Part shown: positions 41,083 to 48,470 of the stretch, one piece after another
Numbering within the stretch: position 1 is the stretch's first letter
Layout of the letters: each line of letters starts with the position of its first letter
Source of the DNA: a virus
IMG/VR virus record: IMGVR_UViG_3300036790_000306
Span: 1-56,583 of that record
DNA length: 56,583 nt
Direction: 5' to 3' (one strand)
Position numbers and translations under genes: made by a program
Notes under the pieces: model-generated
Database searches by the model: none
The model's input: the letters and a program-made list of their open reading frames with translations, nothing else
What the model was told of the DNA's origin: nothing

Positions 41083-41726
41083 AAAAGGCACTCGAGTTCG
41101 CATCCGTTTGCGCGCTGATCGCGATCGCCTTTTTCTTTATCGTTCTCTCGCTCGGAGTAACCTCCGTCTCGCGCGAGCTCGTCGGCACGCTGGCGGCAGT
41201 GCACAAAACCGCGGACGCCGGCACGGCCGCGGCCGCGGACCTGCACCCGGCGATCGTTGATCTTCGGCGCACAATCCTCGTCGCCGGCGGGACACTTAAC
41301 CTCGCGCGGCAGACGATGCGCAATGAGCAGACTACGATTCGCGAGGGGAACGCGCAGACGATCGCGACTATGAAGAACGTCGACGAGCTCGTCGCCGGCG
41401 TCGACAAAAGCCAGCGCGAAATCACTGAGCATGCCGATAAAGCGCTGGCCTCGATCGAGACAATCGAAACAACGATCGAGCCGGTCCTCGCTTCAGTTCC
41501 TCCCGTGTTGGCCCAGACGCGCGAGGATATCGCCGCGCTCGAACCTGTAATCGCGGCCGCCAAGCCGGTCCTCGATAACACCGCAGCGACGATGGCAAAT
41601 GCCGATCGCATCTCTGCGGATCTCGCGACGTTCACTGATAACGCGGTGAAGCCGAAGCCCTGGTACAAGCGCGCCGCCGGCTACGTCTGGGCGCCGGTGA
41701 AGCTGGCCGCAATTTTTGCAAAGTAA
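41079..41726 (+). CDS. Membrane-anchored coiled-coil lysis-module protein
   Basis: A 215-residue protein from GTG 41079 (GTGA overlap). A signal anchor (residues 6-30, SVCALIAIAFFFIVLSLG) is followed by about 150 residues of Ala/Thr-rich coiled coil without Pro breaks and a basic aromatic end (KPKPWYKRAAGYVWAPVKLA). It could span the periplasm like an i-spanin or tether lysis proteins; no lipobox partner is seen. Role inferred only from neighbourhood. Confidence 0.65.
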   Translation: MKKALEFASVCALIAIAFFFIVLSLGVTSVSRELVGTLAAVHKTADAGTAAAADLHPAIVDLRRTILVAGGTLNLARQTMRNEQTTIREGNAQTIATMKNVDELVAGVDKSQREITEHADKALASIETIETTIEPVLASVPPVLAQTREDIAALEPVIAAAKPVLDNTAATMANADRISADLATFTDNAVKPKPWYKRAAGYVWAPVKLAAIFAK

Positions 41727-41749
41727 TTAAAACCTCGGAGGAATCACAA

Positions 41750-42202
41750 ATGAGCACAACCGCAGTTACACCCGCAGCAGTGAAAACCAAAACAACGTTC
41801 TGGCACAAAGTGGAAGCCGCCCTCAAGAAGATCTTCGGTTCTTCGACCTGGGAGCAAACCGCAATTTCGGTTCTCACTTATGCCGGCCCGATTCTCCAGA
41901 CGGTCGTCGCGCTCGCTGCCGGCGGACCGGCTGAAGCTCTTGTCGCCGCGGCCATCGCCACAGCCAAGAGCGATCTCGGCGTAGCGGCCGCGATCGTGAA
42001 TGGAGTGACCAGCACGCCGGCGCCGAACGAGGTCGCACTGTTCGTGAACTCGATGAACAGCATCAAGTCGAACCTCACCGGACTGCTCACCGCAGCTGAA
42101 GTGAAGAATTCCGGAAAGCAAGCAGAGATCACGTCGGCCGTTAATCTGATCGTCGACGAAATCGATGCTTGCGTGGCGCACGCGCCGGCAACGCAGAGCT
42201 AA
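41750..42202 (+). CDS. Small hydrophobic protein after lysis genes
   Basis: A 150-residue protein with a clear GGAGGAATCAC ribosome site. A helical N terminus (FWHKVEAALKKIFG) precedes an apolar stretch (about 45-80, AISVLTYAGPILQTVVALAAGGPAEALVAAAI in the chain) and an amphipathic C-terminal helix. Perhaps an antiholin or membrane-associated structural protein. The stop overlaps the convergent 42199 gene by 4 bp. Confidence 0.65.
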   Translation: MSTTAVTPAAVKTKTTFWHKVEAALKKIFGSSTWEQTAISVLTYAGPILQTVVALAAGGPAEALVAAAIATAKSDLGVAAAIVNGVTSTPAPNEVALFVNSMNSIKSNLTGLLTAAEVKNSGKQAEITSAVNLIVDEIDACVAHAPATQS

Positions 42203-42627
42203 CCCGCCTTCACTAGCTTCCCTTCCCCGCTGTCCCCCTGGATCGTCTGGGGGGCGGGGAGGGCCATCACCCGCTCAAGATCGTTCAACGCCTTCTGAAC
42301 TTTCGGCTCGCTCAAGGAAGGCACGGAGTATCCCATGTCTTTCCGCAGGGCAAGCCAACTGTGTAGGCCATAAGCGAAGTCATTGGCGATCATCTCTCGG
42401 ACTAATCCGTAGACGACAAAGTTGAGGGGTTGAGTCCTCTGTGGTGGTTCATCTCCCTTCGCCATTAGATCGCAGCATGTCACACAAATGGACACCGAGG
42501 CTGATGGTGAGCGTGCATTTTCATCGAGGCCGACTGCTCGCAGGCGTATGTCAGCAACAAAAGCCACATCTCTTGGTTCGACCATCTGGCAACACTTCAG
42601 GCAGGGAGCGGCTTGGCGGATCGGCAT
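42199..42627 (-). CDS. Cys-pair protein on minus strand
   Basis: A 142-residue protein on the minus strand with an SD (GGAGAAAACG) before ATG 42627. N-terminal CLKCC and a later CVTCCDLMAKG resemble a split zinc-binding site; the C-terminal half is helical (YGLVREMIANDFAYGLHSWLALRKDMG). It ends convergently with the lysis operon. Unlike the four other antisense genes it has a normal leader, with a palindrome in it. Confidence 0.7.
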   Translation of the reverse strand: MPIRQAAPCLKCCQMVEPRDVAFVADIRLRAVGLDENARSPSASVSICVTCCDLMAKGDEPPQRTQPLNFVVYGLVREMIANDFAYGLHSWLALRKDMGYSVPSLSEPKVQKALNDLERVMALPAPQTIQGDSGEGKLVKAG

Positions 42628-42655
42628 AATTCGTTTTCTCCAGTGTTTATCATTG

Positions 42656-42670
42656 TGGAAACCATTTCCA
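42656..42670. promoter_or_regulatory. Palindrome between divergent genes
   Basis: TGGAAA-CCA-TTTCCA (perfect 6-bp arms) sits 28 bp upstream of the minus gene start and 142 bp upstream of the LuxR-type gene. It would fall between possible -35 and -10 (GATAAA) elements of the minus promoter, so an operator is plausible. Confidence 0.4.
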
Positions 42671-42811
42671 AAATGCTTTCGGGAATGCGAAAGTAGTGTA
42701 CCTGACTGCTCTTGGTGGGAGAACCTCCATGGTAAACAAGATTACCTTCGATTCGAATTCACACCGGCGTCACGTCCGGTTTTTGAATGGGCGCGGATAA
42801 GATCGCCTCGA

Positions 42812-43048
42812 ATGATCGATTTCGCTCAAATCAAATTCACGCCGCGCGATCGCGAGATCCTCGACTGGCTCCTGCTCGGCATGTCGAACAAAGAGATCGC
42901 GGCGAAGCTCTCCATTTCTGACCGTACAGTTAAGCAACATCTGCGAACGATATTTCTCCGCGCGGGAATTAGCGAAGGGCGAAAAAGAGTACGACTAGCG
43001 ACCGCCGCTATTATCGCCCAGCGGTCCGAAACGCAGGTCAGCGCATGA
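42812..43048 (+). CDS. LuxR-type (GerE) HTH protein, stand-alone
   Basis: A 78-residue protein. FTPRDREILDWLLLGMSNKEIAAKLSISDRTVKQHLRTIF (about 9-48) is a complete four-helix LuxR/GerE DNA-binding domain with the usual 'NKEIA', 'S-x-x-TVK-x-H' features and no sensory domain, as in single-domain regulators. Start ATG 42812 is the first that fits the domain. It would regulate phage or host promoters; target unknown. Confidence 0.85.
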   Translation: MIDFAQIKFTPRDREILDWLLLGMSNKEIAAKLSISDRTVKQHLRTIFLRAGISEGRKRVRLATAAIIAQRSETQVSA

Positions 43049-43458
43049 GTACGGCGGCCGCTGCAAAGCCGATCCTCGTGGTCACGAAGGACGAGCTCCT
43101 CGAGCTCGCAGAATGGGAGCGCAAATACGCCGATGCGAAGAAGCGCACCAGCGCCGCGGAAAAGGAAGTCAACTTCCGCCGGCAGGCGCTCGCCGAAAAA
43201 GTTCTCGGCTTAAAATCCTCCGACGAGATGAAGAAGCTCTCGCCCCGACAGGTCGACAAACTGTTCACTGATCGACGCGCAGAAGGCGACTGGAAGCCAG
43301 AGCGAGGCGCGCCCATATTTTCCTTCGTAGAGACAAGCCACGGATCCTATCCGGCCTGGAAGCAGATCTACATCGGAGAATTTGGCGAGAGCGCCGCCGC
43401 CGGCATCGTCAACGACACTCCGGTCACGCATTCCTACGCAGTTGAAGTGACGACATGA
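43045..43458 (+). CDS. Hypothetical protein, coiled-coil
   Basis: A 137-residue protein, ATGA-coupled to the HTH gene. A coiled coil (about 15-55, LLELAEWERKYADAKKRTSAAEKEV in the chain) precedes PRQVDKLFTDRR and a small beta region (APIFSFVETSHGSYPAWKQIYIG). No known family. It may work with the HTH protein. Confidence 0.6.
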   Translation: MSTAAAAKPILVVTKDELLELAEWERKYADAKKRTSAAEKEVNFRRQALAEKVLGLKSSDEMKKLSPRQVDKLFTDRRAEGDWKPERGAPIFSFVETSHGSYPAWKQIYIGEFGESAAAGIVNDTPVTHSYAVEVTT

Positions 43459-43577
43459 TCTTCAGCCACTCGGGGCCGACCGAGATACACAAAGCCGAAA
43501 GGGAACGAGGCGAAGCGCCCAGGTGGACGGTCCTCGCTTCCTTTCTAATTTTTCCCGCCGCAGTCCTCGCATCGTAA
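43455..43577 (+). CDS. Micro membrane protein
   Basis: A 40-residue product from ATG 43455 (ATGA overlap). A charged N-terminal half is followed by a C-terminal hydrophobic segment (WTVLASFLIFPAAVLAS). Supported by the overlap and topology only. Confidence 0.5.
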   Translation: MIFSHSGPTEIHKAERERGEAPRWTVLASFLIFPAAVLAS

Positions 43578-43671
43578 CCTGGCGCGCCGACAGCGCACCG
43601 CGCACTGAAGTGCAATGCAAAGCGGGTCGGCTTCCCGGTTACTCCCCGCACGCGCGTTAGCTTTCCCGCCT

Positions 43672-43708
43672 TCCTGCAGATCGCGTACAGCTCTCGATTC
43701 TCACCGGC
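43672..43708. repeat. 37-bp near-copy of a HerA-gene segment
   Basis: Matches 47633-47669 with one mismatch; 30 bases (43679-43708 and 47640-47669) are identical. In the HerA gene it encodes part of the first winged-helix repeat; here it is in noncoding DNA. Confidence 0.9.
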
Positions 43709-43723
43709 CTCACGGTTTCAGCG

Positions 43724-43780
43724 TCTCGATTTTCCGCACACCTCGCATTTTTCCGCACGGCTCTGATTTTTCCGCACGCA
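43724..43780. repeat. Three 19-bp iteron-like direct repeats
   Basis: The core CCGCAC starts at 43734, 43753 and 43772, an exact 19-bp period, each preceded by four or five T. Possible initiator or partition binding sites. Confidence 0.75.
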
Positions 43781-44209
43781 GCCCCTTGTTCCGGCTCCAT
43801 CGTCGCGCACAAAGGTGTGGCCCTTGGTTTGCTTTGCCGCCTCTCAGGCAAGTTGTTGGGGTTGTTCTTGGGGGTTGGGTGTCCAAAATAGGCGCGCGTT
43901 GTTGGCGCGCCGCCGAAGTGGTGTTGATGTTGCTTTTGACGGACCTGTGCGCCGCTGTGAATTTTTGGGGCTACAGGGTCTCTCTCCCTAAGATCAAGAG
44001 CTTAAAAGCTTTTTCGGTAGCTAAAATTGCAGGTCCAACTAGCTATTTATGCAGGTCTAGAGGGCTGCAATTATTGCCCTTCAAAAAGCGCTCGTCGCGC
44101 AGCTGGCGTGGCGAAAGTTAGGCGCAGGCACCAAGGATGCAACCCCCCACCGAGGGTGCGCTGGGCTTGTGGAAATCTCTACTGGCGGGATGGCGGCCCG
44201 AAAAAAACC

Positions 44210-44239
44210 TTGCTTTTTACATACGGCTAAGCATATAAG
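44210..44239 (+). promoter_or_regulatory. Leaderless promoter for 44248 gene
   Basis: TTGCTT (44210-44215), 18-bp spacer, TATAAG (44234-44239), then 8 nt to ATG 44248. No SD, so the mRNA probably starts at the AUG. Confidence 0.65.
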
Positions 44240-44247
44240 TCTCGGTC

Positions 44248-44421
44248 ATGGCGAAACCGGCGGCGGTCACACGAGAATCAATCCTGAAGGAACTCGGCAG
44301 GATTGGCGGAAAAGCTCGGGCCAAAAAGTTGAGCGGCGAACGGCGAAGCGAGGTCGCCCGGATCGCCGCTCGTGCACGCTGGGATAAACGCGGTCAACAA
44401 GAGAGGCAGGCAATAGCGTGA
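44248..44421 (+). CDS. Small basic protein, GGKARAKKL family
   Basis: A 57-residue protein: ELGRIGGKARAKKLSGERRSEVARIAARARW. This 'GG-x-A-R-x-x-x-L-x-x-E-R-R-x-x-x-A-x-x-A-A-x-A-R-W' pattern is frequent in small proteins of mobile elements, perhaps DNA-binding. A relative is encoded at 53649 (RLGGLAR, TAAERRKLA). Both have leaderless promoters, suggesting a shared regulatory role. Function not established. Confidence 0.75.
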   Translation: MAKPAAVTRESILKELGRIGGKARAKKLSGERRSEVARIAARARWDKRGQQERQAIA

Positions 44422-44607
44422 CCTGTCCGGAAATGAACACTTTTACCCGCATAAACACTGGCGCGTCCGATCACGCCATACAACAGGTATTATGTGAAAT
44501 CAGCCCGGAGCCTCCAAATCTCCGGCTTTCTGAACCCGTAACAACCCCCACAAATTCGCAGCCGTACCTGGTTCGGCTATTTATTTTCTCCGGTCCCGAG
44601 GAAGCAA
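44422..44607. other. Intergenic region, no gene seen
   Basis: A 186-bp stretch. A frame from GTG 44418 is open through it but has unlikely composition and overlaps the next gene in another frame. No promoter or hairpin stands out. Confidence 0.4.
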
Positions 44608-44844
44608 ATGGCCAGCTCAAAGCACTTCTTGCGGCGCGTCGCGCACCGCGAAATCAAAACCTATGCGTTCGTCAGCGAAGTCCTCGAGTGTGGGCACCGG
44701 AAAGACGTGCAACCCGAAGCCGATCCGCTGACAGCGAAGCTCCGCCACTGCGAACAGTGCGCGAAGGCCGTGCTGGAGCCGCCCAAGAAGCAGCCGGCAT
44801 ACGCGCCGCGCATTCCAGCCTGGCGCAGAGACAATGCAGCCTAA
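44608..44844 (+). CDS. Small zinc-binding protein
   Basis: A 78-residue protein starting with the GAGGAAGCAAATGG context. EVLECGHRKDV and RHCEQCAKAV give a C-x-H ... CxxC four-ligand site typical of small phage zinc fingers. Basic N-terminal helix (KHFLRRVAHREIK). Function unknown. Confidence 0.7.
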   Translation: MASSKHFLRRVAHREIKTYAFVSEVLECGHRKDVQPEADPLTAKLRHCEQCAKAVLEPPKKQPAYAPRIPAWRRDNAA

Positions 44845-44925
44845 ATTTTAAGAAAGGGAGTTAGAAAAACAAACGGCGCGGAAGTCATCCGCGCCGCGCA
44901 CAACCGTCGCCCGACCGCCAAAGTC

Positions 44926-45780
44926 ATGGCAACATCAAGAGCAGACTACCCCAATTCGGAGCATTTCCCTAGCGCAAAAAGCGGCCACGTCTGGACCAAA
45001 AAGCAGATCCTCGATCTGATCCAGAGGGCTGATTTCAGCGAGCGGCGGCCTGCGAAAATCCGGGTCAAAGTGGAGGGCAAATGGACGGTCAAGGAAGGCC
45101 ATCGCTACTACGGCCGCTATCACATGAACCGGTTCCTGCTTTCCGTATGGAAAGCTTCGACGGCGCCGAATGGCAAGGAAATATTTTTCTTTGCGGGCGT
45201 GCCCAAGTACCGCCGCGAGGCCCACCTTTCCGACCGGCAGACGCGCTACAAGATCAAGGAAATCCGCGAGCGCTTCCGCGTCATCACAGACACCACGAAG
45301 CAGCGGGCCGATGGCCGCAGTCCTCGCACTTACGAATTCCATCCGCAAGTTCTGCAACGCCTCAGGCCGCACCGTTCTCCCAAAGCCGCGCCCCTGACGC
45401 CTCAAGCGGTTCCCGCCGCGCCGCCAGTTCAGCAACCACCGCGCCACGCGAAGAATCCTTTCGCAAAAACGCTGCGCTCTGGCGATGCCCGCAGGCTTAC
45501 CGAATGCATGGGGCGGTTGATGCTCGGCAGTCCAGATCTCGCGCCAATGTTACGCGACAAAGCGATGGCGGTCGCGACCGGACGATGCAGTCTGCGGATT
45601 CAGGATGTCGAGCAATACCTGCGGGATTGCCCGTGGGACTTCCAGGACTGGAAAATCGCGAAGGCCACTGAAGCCAAAAACGGCGTGAAGGGCCAGTGCG
45701 CGCGACACCCGGAATCCGGCCTCACGCAATGGGGAACGTGCTGGGGCTGCTACCAAGAGTCGTACAGCTCCGATCCGTGA
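44926..45780 (+). CDS. Putative replication initiator-like protein
   Basis: A 284-residue protein. The N-terminal half (KKQILDLIQRADFSERRPAK; KEIRERFRVITDTTKQRADG) looks like winged-helix DNA binding; a Pro-rich linker (150-175) follows; the helical C-terminal domain (180-245) ends with a zinc-ribbon-like CARHP...CWGCYQ. This two-domain form is similar to phage replication initiators, and it lies beside the iteron region. The role is inference; no enzymatic motif is present. Confidence 0.55.
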   Translation: MATSRADYPNSEHFPSAKSGHVWTKKQILDLIQRADFSERRPAKIRVKVEGKWTVKEGHRYYGRYHMNRFLLSVWKASTAPNGKEIFFFAGVPKYRREAHLSDRQTRYKIKEIRERFRVITDTTKQRADGRSPRTYEFHPQVLQRLRPHRSPKAAPLTPQAVPAAPPVQQPPRHAKNPFAKTLRSGDARRLTECMGRLMLGSPDLAPMLRDKAMAVATGRCSLRIQDVEQYLRDCPWDFQDWKIAKATEAKNGVKGQCARHPESGLTQWGTCWGCYQESYSSDP

Positions 45781-45808
45781 GAACTCCCGGGCTTTAATAT
45801 TCGGCCCG

Positions 45809-45855
45809 TCTGGGGTGCAGATGGGGGATGTTGCTGCACCTCAGATTTTTCTTTT
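45809..45855 (+). terminator. Rho-independent terminator
   Basis: TCTG-G-GGTGCAG pairs with CTGCACC-T-CAGA (11 pairs, one mismatch) followed by TTTTTCTTTT. It ends the operon containing the initiator-like gene. Confidence 0.85.
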
Positions 45856-45883
45856 AAGTCGCAGTCAGTGAGGGGACACTCCA

Positions 45884-46003
45884 GTGCTGAAAACTCTTTT
45901 TCAATTCGTCGGAGTTTTTCTCGTCGTTGTCGGAGCCCTCTGCGTCCTGAGTTTCTGCCACGCGGCAGCGCAAGCGATCCAGCCGGAGGATGAACGTCAA
46001 TGA
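45884..46003 (+). CDS. Micro membrane protein upstream of HerA ATPase (1)
   Basis: A 39-residue product from GTG 45884. One hydrophobic helix (LFQFVGVFLVVVGALCVLSF) and a short polar end, so it could be a bitopic protein or a short signal-like peptide. Its stop overlaps the next ATG (ATGA). Evidence is topology plus coupling. Confidence 0.6.
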   Translation: MLKTLFQFVGVFLVVVGALCVLSFCHAAAQAIQPEDERQ

Positions 46004-46155
46004 AAGCTTCTCGCGGTTTCACCGCAAAGCTCAGCATCGCCTGGCTGATCGTCCTCATGGTCCTCGCCTGGTACGGCCATCCGCTTACAGCCGGCTGCAT
46101 TGGCGGCCTCCCCTGGCTACTTCATCGCAAGTTCGAACGGAGGCGATCGCGGTGA
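46000..46155 (+). CDS. Micro membrane protein upstream of HerA ATPase (2)
   Basis: A 51-residue product from ATG 46000. Two apolar segments (about 11-25 and 29-43) and an Arg-rich tail, FERRRSR, probably cytosolic. The stop overlaps the GTG of the ATPase, so the three genes are translationally coupled. The pair may anchor the ATPase at the membrane. Confidence 0.65.
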   Translation: MKASRGFTAKLSIAWLIVLMVLAWYGHPLTAGCIGGLPWLLHRKFERRRSR

Positions 46156-48056
46156 GCAAACTTCCCTTCCCAGAGCGCGTACTGCATCAGCACGCCGCAA
46201 CGCTCGGCAAAACCGGCTCCGGAAAATCCTCAGCGCTGCGCGTGATCGTCGAGCATCTTCTCGACAAAGGGCGCCGCGTCTGCATCGTCGATCCGAAGGG
46301 CGACTGGTGGGGATTGAAGTCTTCGGCCGACGGCAAGAGCGCCGGCTATCCCGTCATCATGTTTGGCGACTTCAAGGAACCACGCGCGACCGACGTTCCG
46401 ATCAACGATCGCAGCGGCAAGCACGTTGCTGAATTGATCGCCACCGGAAACCGGCCGGCCGTTCTCGGTTTCCGCGGATGGATGCCGGCGCAGCTCGTGC
46501 GCTTCTGGCTGGATTTTGCGCCGGCTCTCTTCAACGCAAACGAAGGCGAGCTCTACGTCATCATCGACGAGGTTCACAACTTCGCGCCGAAGGGAAAGAT
46601 TTTCGATCCGGACGCCGGCAAGTGCCTGCACTGGACCAATCGCATCATGAGCGAGGGCCGCGGGCTTGGGCTCACGTTCTTCATCGCGTCGCAGCGGCCG
46701 CAGAAGGTCCACAATGACACGCTCGACAATTGCGAGACTCTGATCGCCATGCGCGTGGCTCACCCGGCCGCGCGTGAATCCCTCAAAGACTGGATGGACG
46801 GCAACGGCGACCCAGCCAAGGGCAAAGAAATTCTCGCCACACTCGCACAATTGAAACGCGGTGAAGCCTGGGTGTGGTCACCGGAGAACGAATTCGGTCC
46901 GTCGCGCGTGAAGTTCCCGATGTTCTCGACGTTCGATTCTTTTGCTCCGCCGCAACTGCAAAAGAAAGTCTCTCAAGCTGGCTGGTCGGAAATAGATCTG
47001 GACCAGGTCAAACAGAAACTCGCCTCAGTGATCGCAGAGGCGAAGGCCAACGACCCGAAGGAGTTGAAGGCTGAGATCCTCCGGCTGAAACAGGATCTCG
47101 CGAAAAAGCCCGTGCCGGTTGCGACACTCACGGCGAGCGATCGCAAGATCGCCGCGCAGGCCGCAAAGGCTTCTGTTGCCACGCTCACCGAGCAGCAGAA
47201 GATTATCGAGCAAATGCGAGCGGAAGTGGAGGACGCGATGAAGGTCATCGCCAAGATCACGGCATTTGGATTCGAGCAGACGAAAGTGAATCCGAAGCAG
47301 TTGGAACAAGCGGTCGAGAAAGCAGTTGAGGAGCTCGGACGCTCGATCGCCGCCGCATCCGACATTCGGCGTAAGGAATTCGATCAGCTCAAACGCGAGG
47401 CCCAGTCGCTTTTGAAGAGCCTGGAGCGCATCATCGACAAGAAGCTCGATATCCGCGTCGATGTTGTGCGCGCACAGCCGCCTTTTGTCCTAGGAGCTGT
47501 TCCGCCAGCTCCCCGCACGCCGCGAGTCGCAGAGCATCGGTCTCCGCCCGCTCCGGTCGCGGGCGGCGTATCCAGCAACGGCTCGCTTGACAAGGGTGAG
47601 AAGGCGCTCCTGCTCGCGGCCGCGCAATGCCATCCTGCCGATCGCGTACAGCTCTCGATTCTCACCGGCTACAAAAAGTCCACCCGTAATCGCTATATCC
47701 AGTTTTTGCAGGCGAAGGGTTACGTCGAGGACCGCAACGAGAAAATTCTTCCGACGTCCGAAGGAATGGCAGCTCTCGGTGCTGACTACTCCCCACTCCC
47801 GACAGGCGCCGAACTGCAACGCTATTGGCTCGACCGCTTACCAGAGGGGGAGAAAAAGATTCTGGCCTTCGTCCTTGGAGCCGGCGGCTCCGCAGTCGAT
47901 CGAGAGGCGATCAGCGAAGCGACGGGCTACATGAAGTCCACGCGGAATCGCTATATCCAGTTTTTGCAGGCCCGTCACCTGCTGAAAGAAGGCGGAGTGG
48001 GCGTAGTCGAGCCGGCCGCAATGCTTTTCGACGGAGCCGCGGAAAGGTCTGCCTGA
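46152..48056 (+). CDS. HerA/FtsK-type ATPase with tandem winged-helix repeats
   Basis: A 634-residue protein from GTG 46152 (GTGA overlap; an upstream extension would cross two coupled genes). Walker A GKTGSGKS (19-26), VDPKGDWWG (46-54), Walker B LYVIIDEVHNF (134-144) and IASQRPQ (178-184) identify a HerA/DUF87-like hexameric DNA motor. A coiled coil spans about 283-470. Two homologous C-terminal domains (about 478-545 and 563-634) each contain STRNRYIQFLQA. Unlike terminase it lacks a nuclease. Likely DNA translocation in replication or segregation. Confidence 0.85.
   Translation: MSKLPFPERVLHQHAATLGKTGSGKSSALRVIVEHLLDKGRRVCIVDPKGDWWGLKSSADGKSAGYPVIMFGDFKEPRATDVPINDRSGKHVAELIATGNRPAVLGFRGWMPAQLVRFWLDFAPALFNANEGELYVIIDEVHNFAPKGKIFDPDAGKCLHWTNRIMSEGRGLGLTFFIASQRPQKVHNDTLDNCETLIAMRVAHPAARESLKDWMDGNGDPAKGKEILATLAQLKRGEAWVWSPENEFGPSRVKFPMFSTFDSFAPPQLQKKVSQAGWSEIDLDQVKQKLASVIAEAKANDPKELKAEILRLKQDLAKKPVPVATLTASDRKIAAQAAKASVATLTEQQKIIEQMRAEVEDAMKVIAKITAFGFEQTKVNPKQLEQAVEKAVEELGRSIAAASDIRRKEFDQLKREAQSLLKSLERIIDKKLDIRVDVVRAQPPFVLGAVPPAPRTPRVAEHRSPPAPVAGGVSSNGSLDKGEKALLLAAAQCHPADRVQLSILTGYKKSTRNRYIQFLQAKGYVEDRNEKILPTSEGMAALGADYSPLPTGAELQRYWLDRLPEGEKKILAFVLGAGGSAVDREAISEATGYMKSTRNRYIQFLQARHLLKEGGVGVVEPAAMLFDGAAERSA
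47688..47970. repeat. Intragenic duplication in HerA gene
   Basis: The 25 bases at 47688-47712 recur identically at 47946-47970. They encode the shared NRYIQFLQA of the two winged-helix repeats. Identity at DNA level, higher than in flanking codons, suggests recent duplication or gene conversion. Confidence 0.85.
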
Positions 48057-48057
48057 T

Positions 48058-48285
48058 ATGTCCTCTACTCTCGTCTTCGCGCCTGCGCCTCACAAGCCGC
48101 CAACGCAGTTGAAGCTCGTCTCCGCGCAGCCTGTGAGGTTTGACGCGGCCTTCATCGAACGCCGGATGCGCGAGCACCACGAATGGCAGGATCGTCTCGC
48201 TGCCGAAGCCGCGTCGGAAATCATTGCCGAAGTCGCGCTCGGGCTTCAGTACGTCGAAGATGTTCGCGCGCGGAGACTTTCATGA
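48058..48285 (+). CDS. Small hypothetical protein
   Basis: A 75-residue protein 1 bp after the ATPase stop. A Pro-rich N terminus (APAPHKPPTQLK) and one long charged helix (residues 30-70). Its stop overlaps the next ATG. No family recognised. Confidence 0.6.
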   Translation: MSSTLVFAPAPHKPPTQLKLVSAQPVRFDAAFIERRMREHHEWQDRLAAEAASEIIAEVALGLQYVEDVRARRLS

Positions 48286-48470
48286 CCTCCCCCATCCCCA
48301 CCCCGCTCGACACCCGTCTCTACCAGGAGATGCGCCACTGCATCCGCTGTGGAGGTCCACAACTGTTTATCCCGGTGGATGAGTACGAGTTCGGGCGTGC
48401 TGGATTCTGCTTTGGATGTGGGGAAGAAAAGATCGTGCCGTTCACGAGAGTGAATGGGGAGGCGGCGTGA
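48282..48470 (+). CDS. Small zinc-ribbon protein
   Basis: A 62-residue protein with HCIRCGGPQ and FCFGCGEE (CX2C-X~20-CX2C), a zinc ribbon. Coupled to both neighbours (ATGA, GTGA). Perhaps an accessory of the following methyltransferase. Confidence 0.7.
   Translation: MTSPIPTPLDTRLYQEMRHCIRCGGPQLFIPVDEYEFGRAGFCFGCGEEKIVPFTRVNGEAA

Larger units (their letters stand above)
43578..44247. other. 670-bp noncoding region, candidate replication origin
   Basis: I see no credible gene; apparent frames here have atypical composition. It contains three 19-bp direct repeats with core TTTTCCGCAC (43724-43780), a 37-bp near-copy of part of the HerA gene, a GGCGCGC...GCGCGCC hairpin (43891-43911), an AT-richer distal part and a promoter at 44210. 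Iterons next to an AT-rich stretch fit an origin, with the protein encoded at 44926 as possible initiator. Inference. Confidence 0.5.

Noticed and set aside
43724-43780. CRISPR-like array
   Set aside because: Three 19-bp repeats in direct succession without spacers are iterons, not a CRISPR array; no cas genes.
43615-44121. 168-residue plus-strand frame
   Set aside because: Covers iterons and repeats, has low-complexity Ser/Arg composition and no ribosome site; judged noncoding.
44418-44864. 148-residue plus-strand frame
   Set aside because: Overlaps the zinc protein at 44608 in another frame and has an implausible Arg-rich second half.
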